Shown here: piece by piece, positions 49,701 through 61,499 of the stretch
How the letters are laid out: every line of letters begins with the position of its first letter
Numbering within the stretch: the first letter of the stretch is position 1
NCBI GenBank assembly: GCA_903813345.2
Contig: CAIIXF020000006.1
Coordinates: 3,989,096-4,053,095 of the forward strand
DNA from: Owenia fusiformis
Lineage: Eukaryota > Annelida > Polychaeta > Sabellida > Oweniidae
Direction of reading: 5' to 3'
DNA: 64,000 nucleotides
Program-made: the position numbers and the translations under genes
Notes under the pieces: model-generated
The model's database searches: none
Seen by the model: the letters and a program-made list of their open reading frames with translations, nothing else
Told to the model about the DNA's origin: nothing

Positions 49701-52700
49701 TTACTTTCGTATGGCAAGTGGTAAGACATATCTTGGGTAAAAACCTGCAAACGAACAATCGATCGAACAAGGAAAGAATGGACAGATGTCATTCGTTGCT
49801 TCTGCATCATTGTCTTCTTTCGTTGTCTTCTTTCTTTGTCTTGATTGTCTTGTCTTTGATGATGTCAGAAATTATCCTTTCTTCAGAGTCTACAGACTTT
49901 AGACTGTACGTAGGTGGGTTAAACGGTTTTCATCCGGCCGGAAAACTCTCCCCTTCCCCTTACTGGTGTTCTTATGTTGCCTTTTGTTGGTTCCTTCCTC
50001 TTACTTGTGATCATTCTTCTAAATTATCTTAGTCCACCCTCTTTGCAGAGAATATAATGCTTCATATTCATTTGTTAGTACTATAAGGATTTCGCACGAC
50101 GAATGGACGGTCGGACGAACGCAGGGTCATATGGGGAATGGACTGTCGAGCGAACGCACGCATGCGCCAACGTTCGGACGGACGAACGCCCACGAACGTA
50201 AACTCACGAACGAAAGAATGGATGGCCGGATGAACGTTGCCACGAACGGAAGCTCGGACGAATGCACGCACGACGAACGGACAGCTGGACGAACGCACGA
50301 TCAAACGAATGGACGGTAGGATGAACGCACGAAGAATATTCCCTCATAACTTTTGTTTTAGCACATACATGCCAATAAAAAATCCACAACTTTGCTCAAG
50401 TACCATTTGATAGAGCCAGAAAGTAGGACAGTGATGTGTCCATTTAATGTTGAGAGAAAAATCCCAACAAACCCACCCCTTCTTCAACAGTGAGGAGAGG
50501 GTCAATATGAAAAATATATTTTGTAAGTACATAATTTGTTCAAATATCCTGCCCAAGGTGGTCAATTAATATTAAGTTCACCATTTATTAAATATTTTGC
50601 AGGATATTTTGGATTTATTTAAGATTTTAAGCATTTTTCTACCCCCTATCAATTTGAAAAAATATTTTGTGAGTATTTTATAATTTGTTCAAATTATTTT
50701 TTATCCTGCCTAAGTTGGTCAACTAATATGTTACTATTTATGTGCATAAATTCATTTTTATTCTGAACGACCGACCTGACATCTTTACATAAATCTATAA
50801 TGTACTTGTATTAGTGAGTTCCGTCATGCGCAGTTAGAGAATTAAAAATACCCTCAATTCCATGTTGAGTATACCTCATTTCAAGTGGATTCTCTCATAA
50901 CTTTTGCAATAGTACATCAAAGCCCATGATACAATTCCACAGCATTGTTCTAAAATCATTGCATAGATCCAAAAAGTATGACAGTGATGTGTCCTATTTA
51001 TGTTGAGAAAAAAATCATAACAGCCACGACCCTTCTTCAACAGAGGGTAGGGGTCAACTTGAAAAATATCTAGTGAGTATATTATAATTTGCAAACTCTT
51101 TTTTTTTATCATGCTTAAAATGGTCAATTAATACAGTTTGCTATAGATATTTGGGATTTACTTGTGATTTTAAGCATTTTACGACCCCCCAATTCAGTGT
51201 TGAGTATACCTATTATCAAGAACATCCACTCATAGTTTTTTGTAGCGTTTTTAGCATGATGAAAATGGTTGGTTAACATATAGTTTGCTACTTTTAAGAC
51301 ATTTTGCAGGTTCGTTTAATTTATTTATGATTTTAAACATTTTTACTTATCCCCCATTCAATGTTTAGTCTATCTCATTTTAAGAAAATCCACCCACAGA
51401 TTTTTTTTGTTTCTCATTGATGCCAATGGAAACAAATACACAACATTGCTCCGGTTTCATATGATAGATCCAGAAAGTATGACAGTGATGTACCCAACTG
51501 ATGTGGAGGAAAAATCACAAAAATGTACACCAACATAGTGATTATGACCAAACAAAAACGGGAGTCCAAACCGGAAGTCAAAAGAGTAACAGCACTTTCA
51601 GTCTAATATTGAATAATGAAGATTGATAGTGGTCACTGTGTTTTTTCCCCATTATTAATGATTCTTTTATTTTGAAATTTGTAGGACTTGTGAAGACATA
51701 GTAGAGCTCTCTTCCTGATGTTTTCCATTAATAAAAATTGAAAGATATTATACTTATGACAAAATATCTTTGTTACCAATACCAACGTTGTTTATTACTG
51801 AACATTGAATAATGAAATTAATAGATTTTACAAAATAATATGAACAAAAAACACCTAAAACTGCTTTCTAATATATTTACTTTGCAAAGCTTCTACTTTT
51901 CAAGGTCAGGGTTTTTCTTAAAAATGTTCCGTAACAATTCATTATATTTTCACATTTCTTAATACTCTTTTATAATTGATCATTTTGTAGATTAGAAATC
52001 TGCTGAAATCATAAATTAATAAAAATCTGTAATGCTGTATGATGCCCAACATATTTAGATGAAATTCAGACTAATTTAAATCGTTAGACTGTAACAATGA
52101 ATTTTTGAAAAATAAACAATGTTTAAGGAGTTTATACCACCTACTGTGAGTTCGGAGTCCATTTTGATCGTATTTTTCAGTTGAAATGGTATAAAATTTT
52201 CTTGATCAAAAATGATCCCTGCGTAATCCAAAATATATGATAAACGGTAATGTGTGTGATGCTCAACAAGAGTACTATTTGTTCAGTGATGTTAAATCTA
52301 CCAATACAATCTATTTCACACAATGCTGCTTCAACAGGATGAATAAGTTAACATTTTGTCAATTCCTGTAATACTATAACCGATTTTGTTCCTTATTTAC
52401 TTGTGCTGATGTTGTTTCTAGTTAATGGAGGTACTGGTCCCTGGACAGCATGGGAACAATGTTCTACCACGTGTGGAGATGGAGAGAAAATCCGCACCAG
52501 AAAATGCAACAACCCTGCGCCAGCTTATGGAGGAGCTGAATGCAGTATCCACGATTTGACAGAGAGGATGTCCTGTAAAGTTCAAGAATGCCCTGGTATG
52601 ACAATTAACAATTGGAAATACATGAACATATTGTAACATTGCCTGCACCTGTCCAAATAACAAAGCAGCATGTGTTCCTTAACCAAAGCTAATTGTTTTT

Positions 52701-55700
52701 AGTTAACGGAGGACCTGGTCCCTGGACAGGATGGGAACAATGTTCTACCACGTGTGGAGATGGTGAGAAAATCCGCACCAGGGAATGCAACAACCCTGCA
52801 CCAGCTTATGGAGGAGCTATATGCAGTCTCAACGATCTGACAGAGAGCATGTCCTGTAAAGTACAAGAGTGTCCTAGTATGTCATTAAACTGTTAGAAAT
52901 CCATGAGTATATTGTAAAGTTGCATGTAGTCATCCCCATAATATAACCACTTTTATTCCTTATTAACTAATACTGATTTTGTTTCTAGTTAATGGAGGTA
53001 CTGGTCCTTGGACAGCATGGCAACAATGTTCTACCACGTGTGGAGATGGAGAGAAAATCCGCACCAGAAAATGCAACAACCCTGCGCCAGCTTATGGAGG
53101 AGCTGAATGCAGTATCCACGATTTGACAGAGAGGATGTCCTGTAAAGTTCAAGAATGCCCTGGTATGACAATAAACCATTGGGAATACATGAGCATATTG
53201 TAACATTGCCTGCACCTGTCCTAATAACAAAGCAGCATTTGTTCCTTAACCCAAGCTAATTGTTTTTAGTTAACGGAGGACCTGGTCCCTGGACAGGATG
53301 GGAACAATGTTCTACCACGTGTGGAGATGGTGAGAAAATCCGCACCAGAAAATGCAACAACCCTGCGCCAGCTTATGGAGGAGCTGAATGCAGTATCCAC
53401 GATTTGACAGAGAGGATGTCCTGTAAAGTTCAAGAATGCCCTGGTATGACAATAAACCATTGGAAATACAAGAGCATATTGTAACATTGCCTGCACCTGT
53501 CCTAATAACAAAGCAGCATTTGTTCCTTAACCCAAGCTAATTGTTTTTAGTTAACGGAGGACCTGGTCCCTGGACAGGATGGGAACAATGTTCTACCACC
53601 TGTGCAGATGGTGAGAAAATCCGCACCAGAAAATGCAACAACCCTGCGCCAGCTTATGGAGGAGCTGAATGCAGTATCCACGATTTGACAGAGAGGATGT
53701 CCTGTAAAGTTCAAGAATGCCCTGGTATGACAATTAACAATTGGAAATACATGAACATATTGTAACATTGCCTGCACCTGTCCTAATAACAAACCAGCAT
53801 TTGTTCCTTAACCAAAGCTAATTGTTTTTAGTTAACGGAGGACCTGGTCCCTGGACAGGATGGGAACAATGTTCTACCACGTGTGGAGATGGTGAGAAAA
53901 TCCGCACCAGGGAATGCAACAACCCTGCACCAGCTTATGGAGGAGCTATATGCAGTCTCAACGATCTGACAGAGAGCATGTCCTGTAAAGTACAAGAGTG
54001 TCCTAGTATGTCATTAAACTGTTAGAAATCCATTGAGTATATTGTAAAGTTGCATGTAGTCTTCCCCATAATATAACCACTTTTATTCCTTATTAACTAA
54101 TACTGATTTTGCTTCTAGTAAATGGAGGTCCTGGTCCTTGGACAACATGGCAACAATGTTCTAAGACGTGTGGAGATGGTGAGAAAGTCCGCGTCAGAGA
54201 ATGTAACAACCCTGCACCAGCTTATGGAGGAAATAAATGTAATGCAAATGATTTGATAGAGAGGATGTCCTGTAAAGTTCACGAATGCCCTGGTATGACA
54301 ATTAACCATTAATCCATGACCGTGGTAGTGTTATCGTGAAAGACTGGAAATGCATGAACATATTGTAACATTGCCTGTACCTTTCCTTATAACGCATTTG
54401 TTCCTTAACCAATGCTTACTGTTTTGTTTTAGTTAACGGAGGTCCTGGTACTTGGACAGCATGGGGGCAATGTTCTACCACGTGTGGAGATGGAGAGAAA
54501 ATTCGCACCAGAGAATGCAACAACCCTGCACCAGCTTATGGAGGAGCTGAATGCAGTATCCAGGATTTGACAGAGAGGATGTCCTGTAAAGTTCAAGAAT
54601 GCCCTGGTATGACAATAAACCAATGGAAATGCATGAGCATATTGTAACATTACCTGCACCTTTCCTTAAAACGCAACAGCATTTGTTCCTTATTAAGTAA
54701 TGATATTTATTAATCCATGACCGTGGTAGTGTTATCGTGAAAGACTGGAAATGCATGAACATATTGTAACATTGCCTGTACCTTTCCTTATAACGCATTT
54801 GTTCCTTAACCAATGCTTACTGTTTTGTTTTAGTTAACGGAGGTCCTGGTACTTGGACAGCATGGGGGCAATGTTCTACCACGTGTGGAGATGGAGAGAA
54901 AATTCGCACCAGAGAATGCAACAACCCTGCACCAGCTTATGGAGGAGCTGAATGCAGTATCCACGATTTGACAGAGAGGATGTCCTGTAAAGTTCAAGAA
55001 TGCCCTGGTATGACAATAAACCAATGGAAATGCATGAGCATATTGTAACATTACCTGCACCTTTCCTTAAAACGCAACAGCATTTGTTCCTTATTAAGTA
55101 ATGATATTTATAAATGCAATGCAAATGATTTAACAGAGAGGATGTCTTGTAAAATCCAAGAATGCCCTGGTATGACATAAATATAAAAAATAATATCATA
55201 AATCCTTGAACATATTGACATGTAATACAGCTTGTAAGGTTCTCCATTCCCGCGTCAATAGTTTGTTTCTTCGGACCTACATTTACCCGAGATAGACATG
55301 TCTCATTGTAGCATAACCAAAGAATGCAACGACCCTGCATCCGCTTACGGAGAAGATGAATGCAATGTCAATAAGTTGTACTTCATTACCACATCAATGA
55401 TTTGTTTATGCTGAATTTCTCTAAATGATCGTGATTTATTTCAGCATGGGCATGCTGACCGTAAGGCTTTCCTTAAATTACATTTTTCATTCAAATGGAT
55501 ATAGACTACAATAGTTAGAGGACCATCCATTCAAGTTTGTTAAGCTAAAAAAGAAAAGAATTGAATTTAAAAACATCAGACACAGACAACATACAAGTCA
55601 AATTAATGATTGATAATCTAAACCTAATCTTAATCATAATCTAGGTCAAATATATACGAGGGGTGTTCAATACGTAATGAACGCTTTTTTTACACAGATA

Positions 55701-58700
55701 CTTTTTATGGATCAATCCCTTTGATTTTCCTACCAGTGATACATCATTCAATTATCTATCAATTCTGAAGATTTGGAGACAAAATAATATAATACATGTT
55801 GATATATCCTTATTTCCATGAAGGAAGTACAGGTACCCGGGACCGACATTTACGTCACATATCCAGTTGTTAGCCAGTTTGGCAAATTCCAGTTAGATTT
55901 AAACTTTTTTTTATATGCAACAAATGTTGTGTTGTTTGAAAACAATATCCATGGACCTTAAAATTGAGCCCTTGGCCAATGCACCATATTGTCCAGATCT
56001 GTCCACACGTGACTTATTTATTCCTATACTACGAGGTACGTATAGTACGAGGTACGAGGTACGTATAGTACGTATAGTACGTACGTACGTACTATCGTAC
56101 GTGTACTTATTTCTATAAAGAAGGGACGCATGTTTATTGACATTGATGAAATAAAACAACCCGTGCAACTGCATCTTGCTACCATATCAGAGAATGGATT
56201 CAGCCTTGTCTCACAATCTTGAGTTAAGAGGATGAGGAATTTTGTACATGTAGCACTTGATAGAACCTATGTAGAGGGCCCTGTAGAATGAATGTGGCAT
56301 GAATACCACATAGTGATGATAAAATATTCAAAATCAACTATGGCATAACAAAATGGGGTAATTAATGACCATAATGGTTTGTTTTGTTCAGCCTGCATTC
56401 AACTGCGTTGAACGTTAAACAAGCTAAAATAGCTTCAGAATGTTTGACGTCATGTCGGTCCCGGGGTACCTATACCTCCTTCACGGAAATAAAGATATAT
56501 ATATCAAAATATATTACATGCTTTGTTTCCAAATTTTCAGAGTTGATAGATAATTGAATGATGTATCACTGGTAAGAAAATCGAAGGTATTGCTTTATAA
56601 AAAGCATCCGTGTAAAAAAGCGTCCACTACTTATTGATCACCCCTCGTATTTCCTTATTTATGCGATCCTGACACTATACTTACATTAGATCGCAGATCG
56701 TTTTCTTTGAAAAGTATGCAGATAGCTAAGAGTATGCTTATAATATTATCTTTATGCCACTAGGAAGTATTTTGACCCAGTTTTGAGATATCAGTGTCCA
56801 AAATGTAGGTCAACAAAAATTTTCCTTATTCAACGTGTCACTACAAGGGCCGAGCAATATATTCGCTACTTTTTGCTTTATTTTCTTTCATATTTTTTCA
56901 TTTCTATTGAAATTTGGCACAGACATGCAGTGAAGAATTCTGCATCTTTTGATACCATTTGTGAGCCAATTACTATATACAGCAAAAAATTCTGGTTGTC
57001 ATAGCAACGTGAGTAGCGGGTCACCGGAGCTGCCCATTATTTTACCGCAACTGCACATACAACAATGTCTTTATATGCCCATTTCTCCTTACGAAAACAT
57101 TCAGTTTGGGTAATTTTTTTTATACATTGTTGACTGGACATTACTGGACACTGACCTTATATTCAGAACAATGCATAAAGATAGCATCAGAGTGAATTTA
57201 GCGGAATCTAACTGCCAAGAGGAAAGAAGGGCAAATGATCAGCATATTCACTAGGTTCTACTCTCAAATTGTTGGTTTACAGCCTGACCTGACATCATCA
57301 ATTGAGTTACGGCCAAGTTGAGACCTTTTGAACCAATATCTGATGAAGTAATAACATTCACAATCTTCTTCATATGTACAGGTAGCTCTTTAGTCCTCAA
57401 CAGCTTCTTTTAATGTATGTTCCTTTTTCACTGGTCCAAATAGAAGCTGTTCTCTTAGCTTTGCATTCATCATGTTTGTTTCATGTTTGCAACTCAGTAA
57501 GCACAAGTCTCCCTTTGTGATGCATACGCGGATCAACTGTGACCTCTTCATTGTTTCAAATAAATATCTGTGACATCACAAACATTGTTTTGAATATTTG
57601 GTAAATATGGAGTAAACAATGTATGTGTATAAAAAATTACCCAAACAATGTTTTTGTGTGAAGATATGGGCATATGAAGACATTGTTGTATGTGCAATTT
57701 GGGTAAAATTATGGGCAGCTCCGGTGATCCGCTACTCGTGTTGCTATGACAACCAGAATTTTTTGCTATATATGGTAATTGGCTCACAAATGGTATCAAA
57801 AGATGTGGAATTCTTCACTGCATGTCTGTGCCAAATTTCAATAGAAATGAAAAAATATGAAAGAAAATAAAGCAAAAAGTAGCGAATATATTGCTCGGCC
57901 CTTGTATTACGGGCACTGTTTTCTCAGGATTCCGAATCTGCAATCAAAATTGAAATCAGCGTTCCGGTTCAGATTTTTTGACGTTTTGAAATCTTGAAAA
58001 TCAATAGTAGCCCGGACAGAATTGTTCAATGGTCACTTTTTCTTAAATAACTTTTTTTAATTTTTAGTATTATCATAGTCTGATCACATATTTGAAAACT
58101 ATAGTAAAATTCTGACATACAAAAAATATATTTAAGAAACATCTCTTAATTTATTGATATTATAGGCGTTCAGAGTATGACTGACGCAAATACATAATTC
58201 ATCATTTTGCCTCATATTTGTTCAAAATGGTGGTATATTTTGTAAATATTTGGTTCAGTTGAAAGTTGATATTTAAAGATTGTCATAGGACTATAGGGCC
58301 ATGCTGCAACCATTACAATCCTAATGTAATGCAGCAAGTGACCAATCATCAAATACATATAGGTTATTTACTGGGATGGATTGAACATGGGTTTTATTCC
58401 GAGGAACAATATGATATTGACCGAGGGAGCGCAGCATTCGAGGAATAAAACCCATATTCAATTTCGACCAGAGATAACCTATTTATTCCATAATACATAA
58501 TCAACTCTATTGAAATGTTCGGGGTTGTGTTCAAGAGGGTATGAAAAGGTGGCGCCCCAATGTACGTGGTGTGATAAGAGTAGGTCCTCAATCTCTTCAA
58601 GAGCTCCAAACAGCCATCTCAGAGGCCATTGAAAAGTTGAAGCACAATTCACATGCATTCCAAGGATGGGTTAAGAGCTGTGTGATTGGGAAAGACATTA

Positions 58701-59856
58701 CAACCTGTGGCAGTAGGACCCTATAGTTGCACAGGTTAAACAAACTAGGGTTGCTAATCCACTACGAGTAACAATGGGATGGCCAAAAAACTCCTGCGAC
58801 CTTACTGTATATACAATGAACAAAGTACTGGTATACATACAAGTCAATCTAAAACAAAAGGTTTTAAATGCAGTCATTACCTCATACCAAGGCAGCAGCC
58901 TACATGATTTAGTAAGCCTAAGATATTTGTTAAATATTAACTTTCAACTGAACATTCAAACCACAAAACATGCCGCCATTTTTGAACAAATATTAGACAA
59001 AATGGTGAATTATGTATTTGCGTCACTCATACTATGAACGCCTAGAATATCACTAAATAAAGAGATGTTCCTTCAATATTTTTTTTGTATGTCAGAATTC
59101 TGTCCGGGCTCCTATGTAATGATGACATTCCCATAAAACCATTCTCCGATAACAATTGAATGAGACGTTAGAAATACGTAAAATAGATAAGTAAGATAAA
59201 GAAGACTGATTCAGCATTCAATAAAAATGTGATTTGGACTTTATGAGATCTTGCATGTTTGTGGTAAGGGAAGATCAGTAGGGGCACTTGATTGAGCCCA
59301 CACAGAAAGAATTTATTTTTCAATGTTCGTAGATTCAGACTAATCGTGTTTATCTTCCTCGCCAAAAAGAAAATATTTTTCACAAAGAATTCGGCCTTCC
59401 AGTTTAATTTTTTATGTTGAACCACCATACATAACATGTCATTTTGACTGATTGCATAATATTTTATTTGGAACATCTCCAATTTCTATGTAAAATAGTT
59501 GCATTGAGTATTGATCTGACATGACAACTGTGTATTTAGATCTTTATTGCGACCAATTCTGCTCATATACATATAATTTAATATAGATGTCCCAATTGTT
59601 TCATTGTTTCATTTTCATGTGCATAAAAGCCATCGATTACTTCATAAAGAAGGATGGGGATTGTCATGGTGACGACATATCCAGCCATGACGTAAACAGG
59701 AATGAGTGTGCGGCACTGTGCCTGGGACGTACAGAATGCGTTGGGTTTGTCTATAGTTTACTTCCTGCAGCTATCGAACCTTGCTGGCTGAAACATAAGA
59801 TATGTGATCATCCAAGCGATTTAGCAGACACTTATGTGTATTATAAAATCACATAA
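45407..59856 (+). CDS. Secreted PAN - nine TSP1 - PAN protein
   Basis: Eleven exons close exactly: 45407-45722, nine TSP1 exons of 174 bp (52422, 52703, 52989, 53270, 53551, 53832, 54119, 54433, 54834), and 59630-59856 (TAA). They encode 702 residues. ATG at 45407 opens a hydrophobic signal peptide (MLIFNFLAFSLIMYFSAA), then a PAN/apple-like module (ECATFCLKNEEICSSFNL ... IECKL). Each TSP1 exon is phase 1-1 and has GPWTxWxQCSTTCGDGE, RTRxCNNPAPAYGG and CKVQECP. These include the WxxW C-mannosylation and CSxTCG O-fucosylation signatures. The last exon is a second PAN module (NRNECAALCLGRTECVGFVY ... CWLKHKICDHP). No membrane segment is present. A secreted adhesive or recognition role is inferred. 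The 6.7-kb first intron holds a tandem duplication; the 4.6-kb last intron holds three DNA elements. Unseen extra exons in those introns are possible. Confidence 0.85.
46150..47040. repeat. Long polypyrimidine microsatellite tract
   Basis: CACTCACCCACC-type repeats pass into (CTTCC)n, a pure TGCC run of about 15 units (46694-46753), CCTCCCTCCC and TTCCTTCC blocks. About 850 bp is almost purely pyrimidine on the plus strand, within the first intron of the PAN/TSP1 gene. Mirror-repeat polypyrimidine tracts can form triplex DNA. Confidence 0.9.
47447..47692. repeat. GACGAACG-type degenerate array (also 50095-50340)
   Basis: About 245 bp of imperfect CGAACG/GGACGAACGCAC units occur, CpG-rich against an AT-rich background. 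They are repeated exactly at 50095-50340 in the duplicated unit. All six frames stay partly open because of the periodicity; no protein is implied. Confidence 0.85.
48301..49498. mobile_element. 1198-bp DNA element, 5-bp TSD, CACCGTG-like end
   Basis: Inverted ends of about 80 bp share AGGTAACGCGGCGCAGTCAA and GTTCAAAACGAGGCTGCAAC. The right end, read inward, starts CACCGTGG and the left starts CAAGGTGG. ATTGT is duplicated on both sides (48296-48300, 49499-49503), and the uninterrupted site AGCATTGTTCTAAA survives at 50941. An 18-bp motif GGNAACGCGGCGCAGTCA recurs at least seven times in both orientations. No transposase is encoded. A 5-bp duplication with a CACNGTG end is compatible with Transib-type elements (inference). 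Confidence 0.85.
51016..52421. other. Intron before the TSP1 exons
   Basis: AT-rich intronic sequence. From 51050 to about 51500 it contains further diverged copies of the GTTGAGTATACCT / ATCCACTCATA / GACAGTGATGT phrases seen in the duplicated unit, so the duplication sits in an older tandem repeat. No extra exon was found. Confidence 0.5.
52422..55110 (+). repeat. Tandemly amplified TSP1 exon array
   Basis: Exon starts are spaced 281, 286, 281, 281, 281, 287, 314 and 401 bp, each unit being one 174-bp TSP1 exon plus intron. TSP1-2 and TSP1-6 encode identical modules; TSP1-1, -3, -4 and -5 differ at a few residues. The last two units are a 401-bp near-perfect duplication (54311 and 54712 both start TAATCCATGACCGTGGTAGT). 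All exons are phase 1-1, so copy-number changes preserve frame. Confidence 0.92.
55112..55377 (+). pseudogene. Two decayed TSP1 exon fragments
   Basis: 55112-55168 encodes only the end of a module (KCNANDLTERMSCK...QECPG) with an intact donor but no acceptor or first half. 55319-55377 encodes only a middle part (ECNDPASAYGEDECNVNKL) with neither splice site. Both trail the nine intact exons in the same orientation. Confidence 0.85.
55657..56647. mobile_element. Decayed mariner-like element with long inverted repeats
   Basis: CGAGGGGTGTTCAATACGTA and its inverted form at the right are flanked by TA (55655-55656, 56648-56649). Inverted arms run about 210 bp. The plus-strand interior reads LANAPYCPDLSTRDLF, recalling the catalytic-D region of mariner transposases (PPYSPDL). 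A TACG-repeat insertion (56034-56103) and a stop then break it. The transposase is a short 3' remnant and inactive. Confidence 0.8.
56844..57904. mobile_element. TA-flanked element with ~290-bp inverted repeats
   Basis: CAAGGGCCGAGCAATATATT at the left and its inverted copy at the right end have TA on both sides. Each arm includes the same block (TCGCTACTTTTTGCTTTATT, CATTTGTGAGCCAATTACTA, GCTGCCCAT, AACAATGTCTT). The loop is about 480 bp with no transposase frame. Confidence 0.85.
58007..59112. mobile_element. TA-flanked element with AGCCCGGACAGAATT ends
   Basis: AGCCCGGACAGAATT is inverted at the right end. Arms of about 190 bp share TTCTGACATACAAAAAATAT and GACGCAAATACATAATTCA. TA lies outside both ends. 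A second, nested inverted repeat (about 58360-58480, GGGTTTTATTCC arms) sits inside. Short frames in the interior (KLKHNSHAFQGWVKSC) look protein-like, but I cannot assign them. Confidence 0.75.
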
Positions 59857-60339
59857 AAAGGGACAGGAATTCACTTCACGGGTTTTCACTTATAAACTGA
59901 AACGTATGGTAGTCAAATGATATAACAAAAAGTGGTCCAAAAGGCCACGTAGATTTGCGTAAACAATTTCACGTGATTGTAACTTATGCTATGTATCTTT
60001 ATTGCCTCCTAATATTGGAGAGTACATACTTTTAATATATTACAATGATAATAAATAACAAAAATATAACATTTTATACACTATATACAAAGGCGTTTGA
60101 ATATAATAGTGCGATCAGATCATCTCAGTCAGCTTATTGAGGTGCTACCGCTGCCCCAACATTACGCCTGACTTAGTTCTAATAGTGTCATATGACAAAA
60201 GTTATGTTCATTCTACAAGGATTTACAATCATTGGGTTTATTTTCAGAGTATCATCCTATCGTTACTAGTGTACATTGTATAAATCGTCTTTGATATCGT
60301 TACATAGCTATTTATCTTTAATAGTCTATCTTTCCCAAA
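59857..60339. other. Downstream of PAN/TSP1 gene
   Basis: AT-rich sequence holding the presumed 3' UTR. TTTATA/ATAATAAATAA near 60047 is the nearest poly(A)-like signal. No gene seen. Confidence 0.4.
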
Positions 60340-60608
60340 AATGATTGCTAATTTGAGCAGTTTTCATTTGAGCAGTTTTCGGGGATACTATTTGCGTTTA
60401 ACTCTTTTTGGATTATATCTCTCATTTGTGAATGTGCGTCACAATTAAGAATTAGATGTTTTTGTGTTTCAGTCTCAGACTTACATGCATTGCATAAACT
60501 TCTACTGTGCTTGTCATATGACGTTCCCCGATTAGATGTGATTGCATTCAAATTCCCTCTCCCGTGAGGAGTAGCATCATTGTTTTGCAGATCTTGACTA
60601 GTTGACTA

Positions 60609-61236
60609 CAGGGTGTCCCGAAAGTATGGCCCCCTAGGCAGACATATTCCAGCGTCTTCATAGTATGTGTCATATATCATTTTAAAGCTTATCCAAAATT
60701 ACATTGATTTGCCAAGTATCATGGTTTAACTCCCAAATGGGAAAAATTTACAGTCATTTTAAAAGTTAGTGTTTTGTCAAAATAAAGCTCAATTTTACGC
60801 CACATTACTAGTCAATGTGTTCCCCCTTGGCCATGTTAACAGCAGCAATTATTTTCAGATATGACCTTAAAAGCCCTTAAAATAGGGGTGTGGAATTTTA
60901 TAACCCTCTTAAAACCTGTTAAGGGACTTTAGAAGAGTTTCCTTAGAGTTTCTACCCTCACCATTCTCTTTTTCCAACTCAATATCCATCCGACCCGAAA
61001 AGAATTGCTGCTGTTAAGATGGCCCGGGAGGACACATTGACTAGTGATTTGGTGTAAAATTGAACTTAATTTTGACCAAACACTAAATTTTGAAATGCCT
61101 GTAACTTTTTCCCATTTGGGAGTTAAACCATGATACTTGGCAAATCAATGTAACTTTGGATAAGCTTTAAAATGATATATGACACATACTGGAATATGTC
61201 TGCCTAGGGGGGGGGGCATACTTTCGGGACACCCTG
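60609..61236. mobile_element. TA-flanked MITE nested in the retrotransposon
   Basis: CAGGGTGTCCCGAAAGTATG and its inverted copy have TA outside both ends. Inverted arms are about 230 bp (GCAGACATATTCC, TTAAAGCTTATCCAAA, CCATGATACTTGGCAAATCA). Removing it restores a continuous retrotransposon frame across the junction, so it inserted after the host element. Tc1/mariner-type by ends and TA target. Confidence 0.85.
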
Positions 61237-61499
61237 TATTATGAGATGCGATTTCCCACCATAGGTTGGGCTCTTGAAATTCCACAACACTCTTGTATAA
61301 ATGAATGTTTGTGTACATCATACATTTTAATCTCCAACTCCAGAGTGCTTTGTCGTACATTATTGATCGAATGTTCCTTTTCAATACTGTTTTGGATGGT
61401 ATGATTCCAGTGTCTATGATATCATAATATTTGGTTTTGGATTCCAAGATTCTCGGCAACTTTCAAACAATTTCCTATCGTCGATATGCTAGATAGTGC

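Larger units (their letters stand above)
46923..51015. repeat. 1445-bp tandem duplication, first copy interrupted
   Basis: Unit 1 is 46923-48300 plus 49504-49570. Unit 2 is 49571-51015. The offset is 2648 bp, which equals 1445 (unit) plus 1198 (inserted element) plus 5 (target duplication). The units appear identical in every stretch I compared, so the event is recent or an assembly duplication of two haplotypes. Confidence 0.9.
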
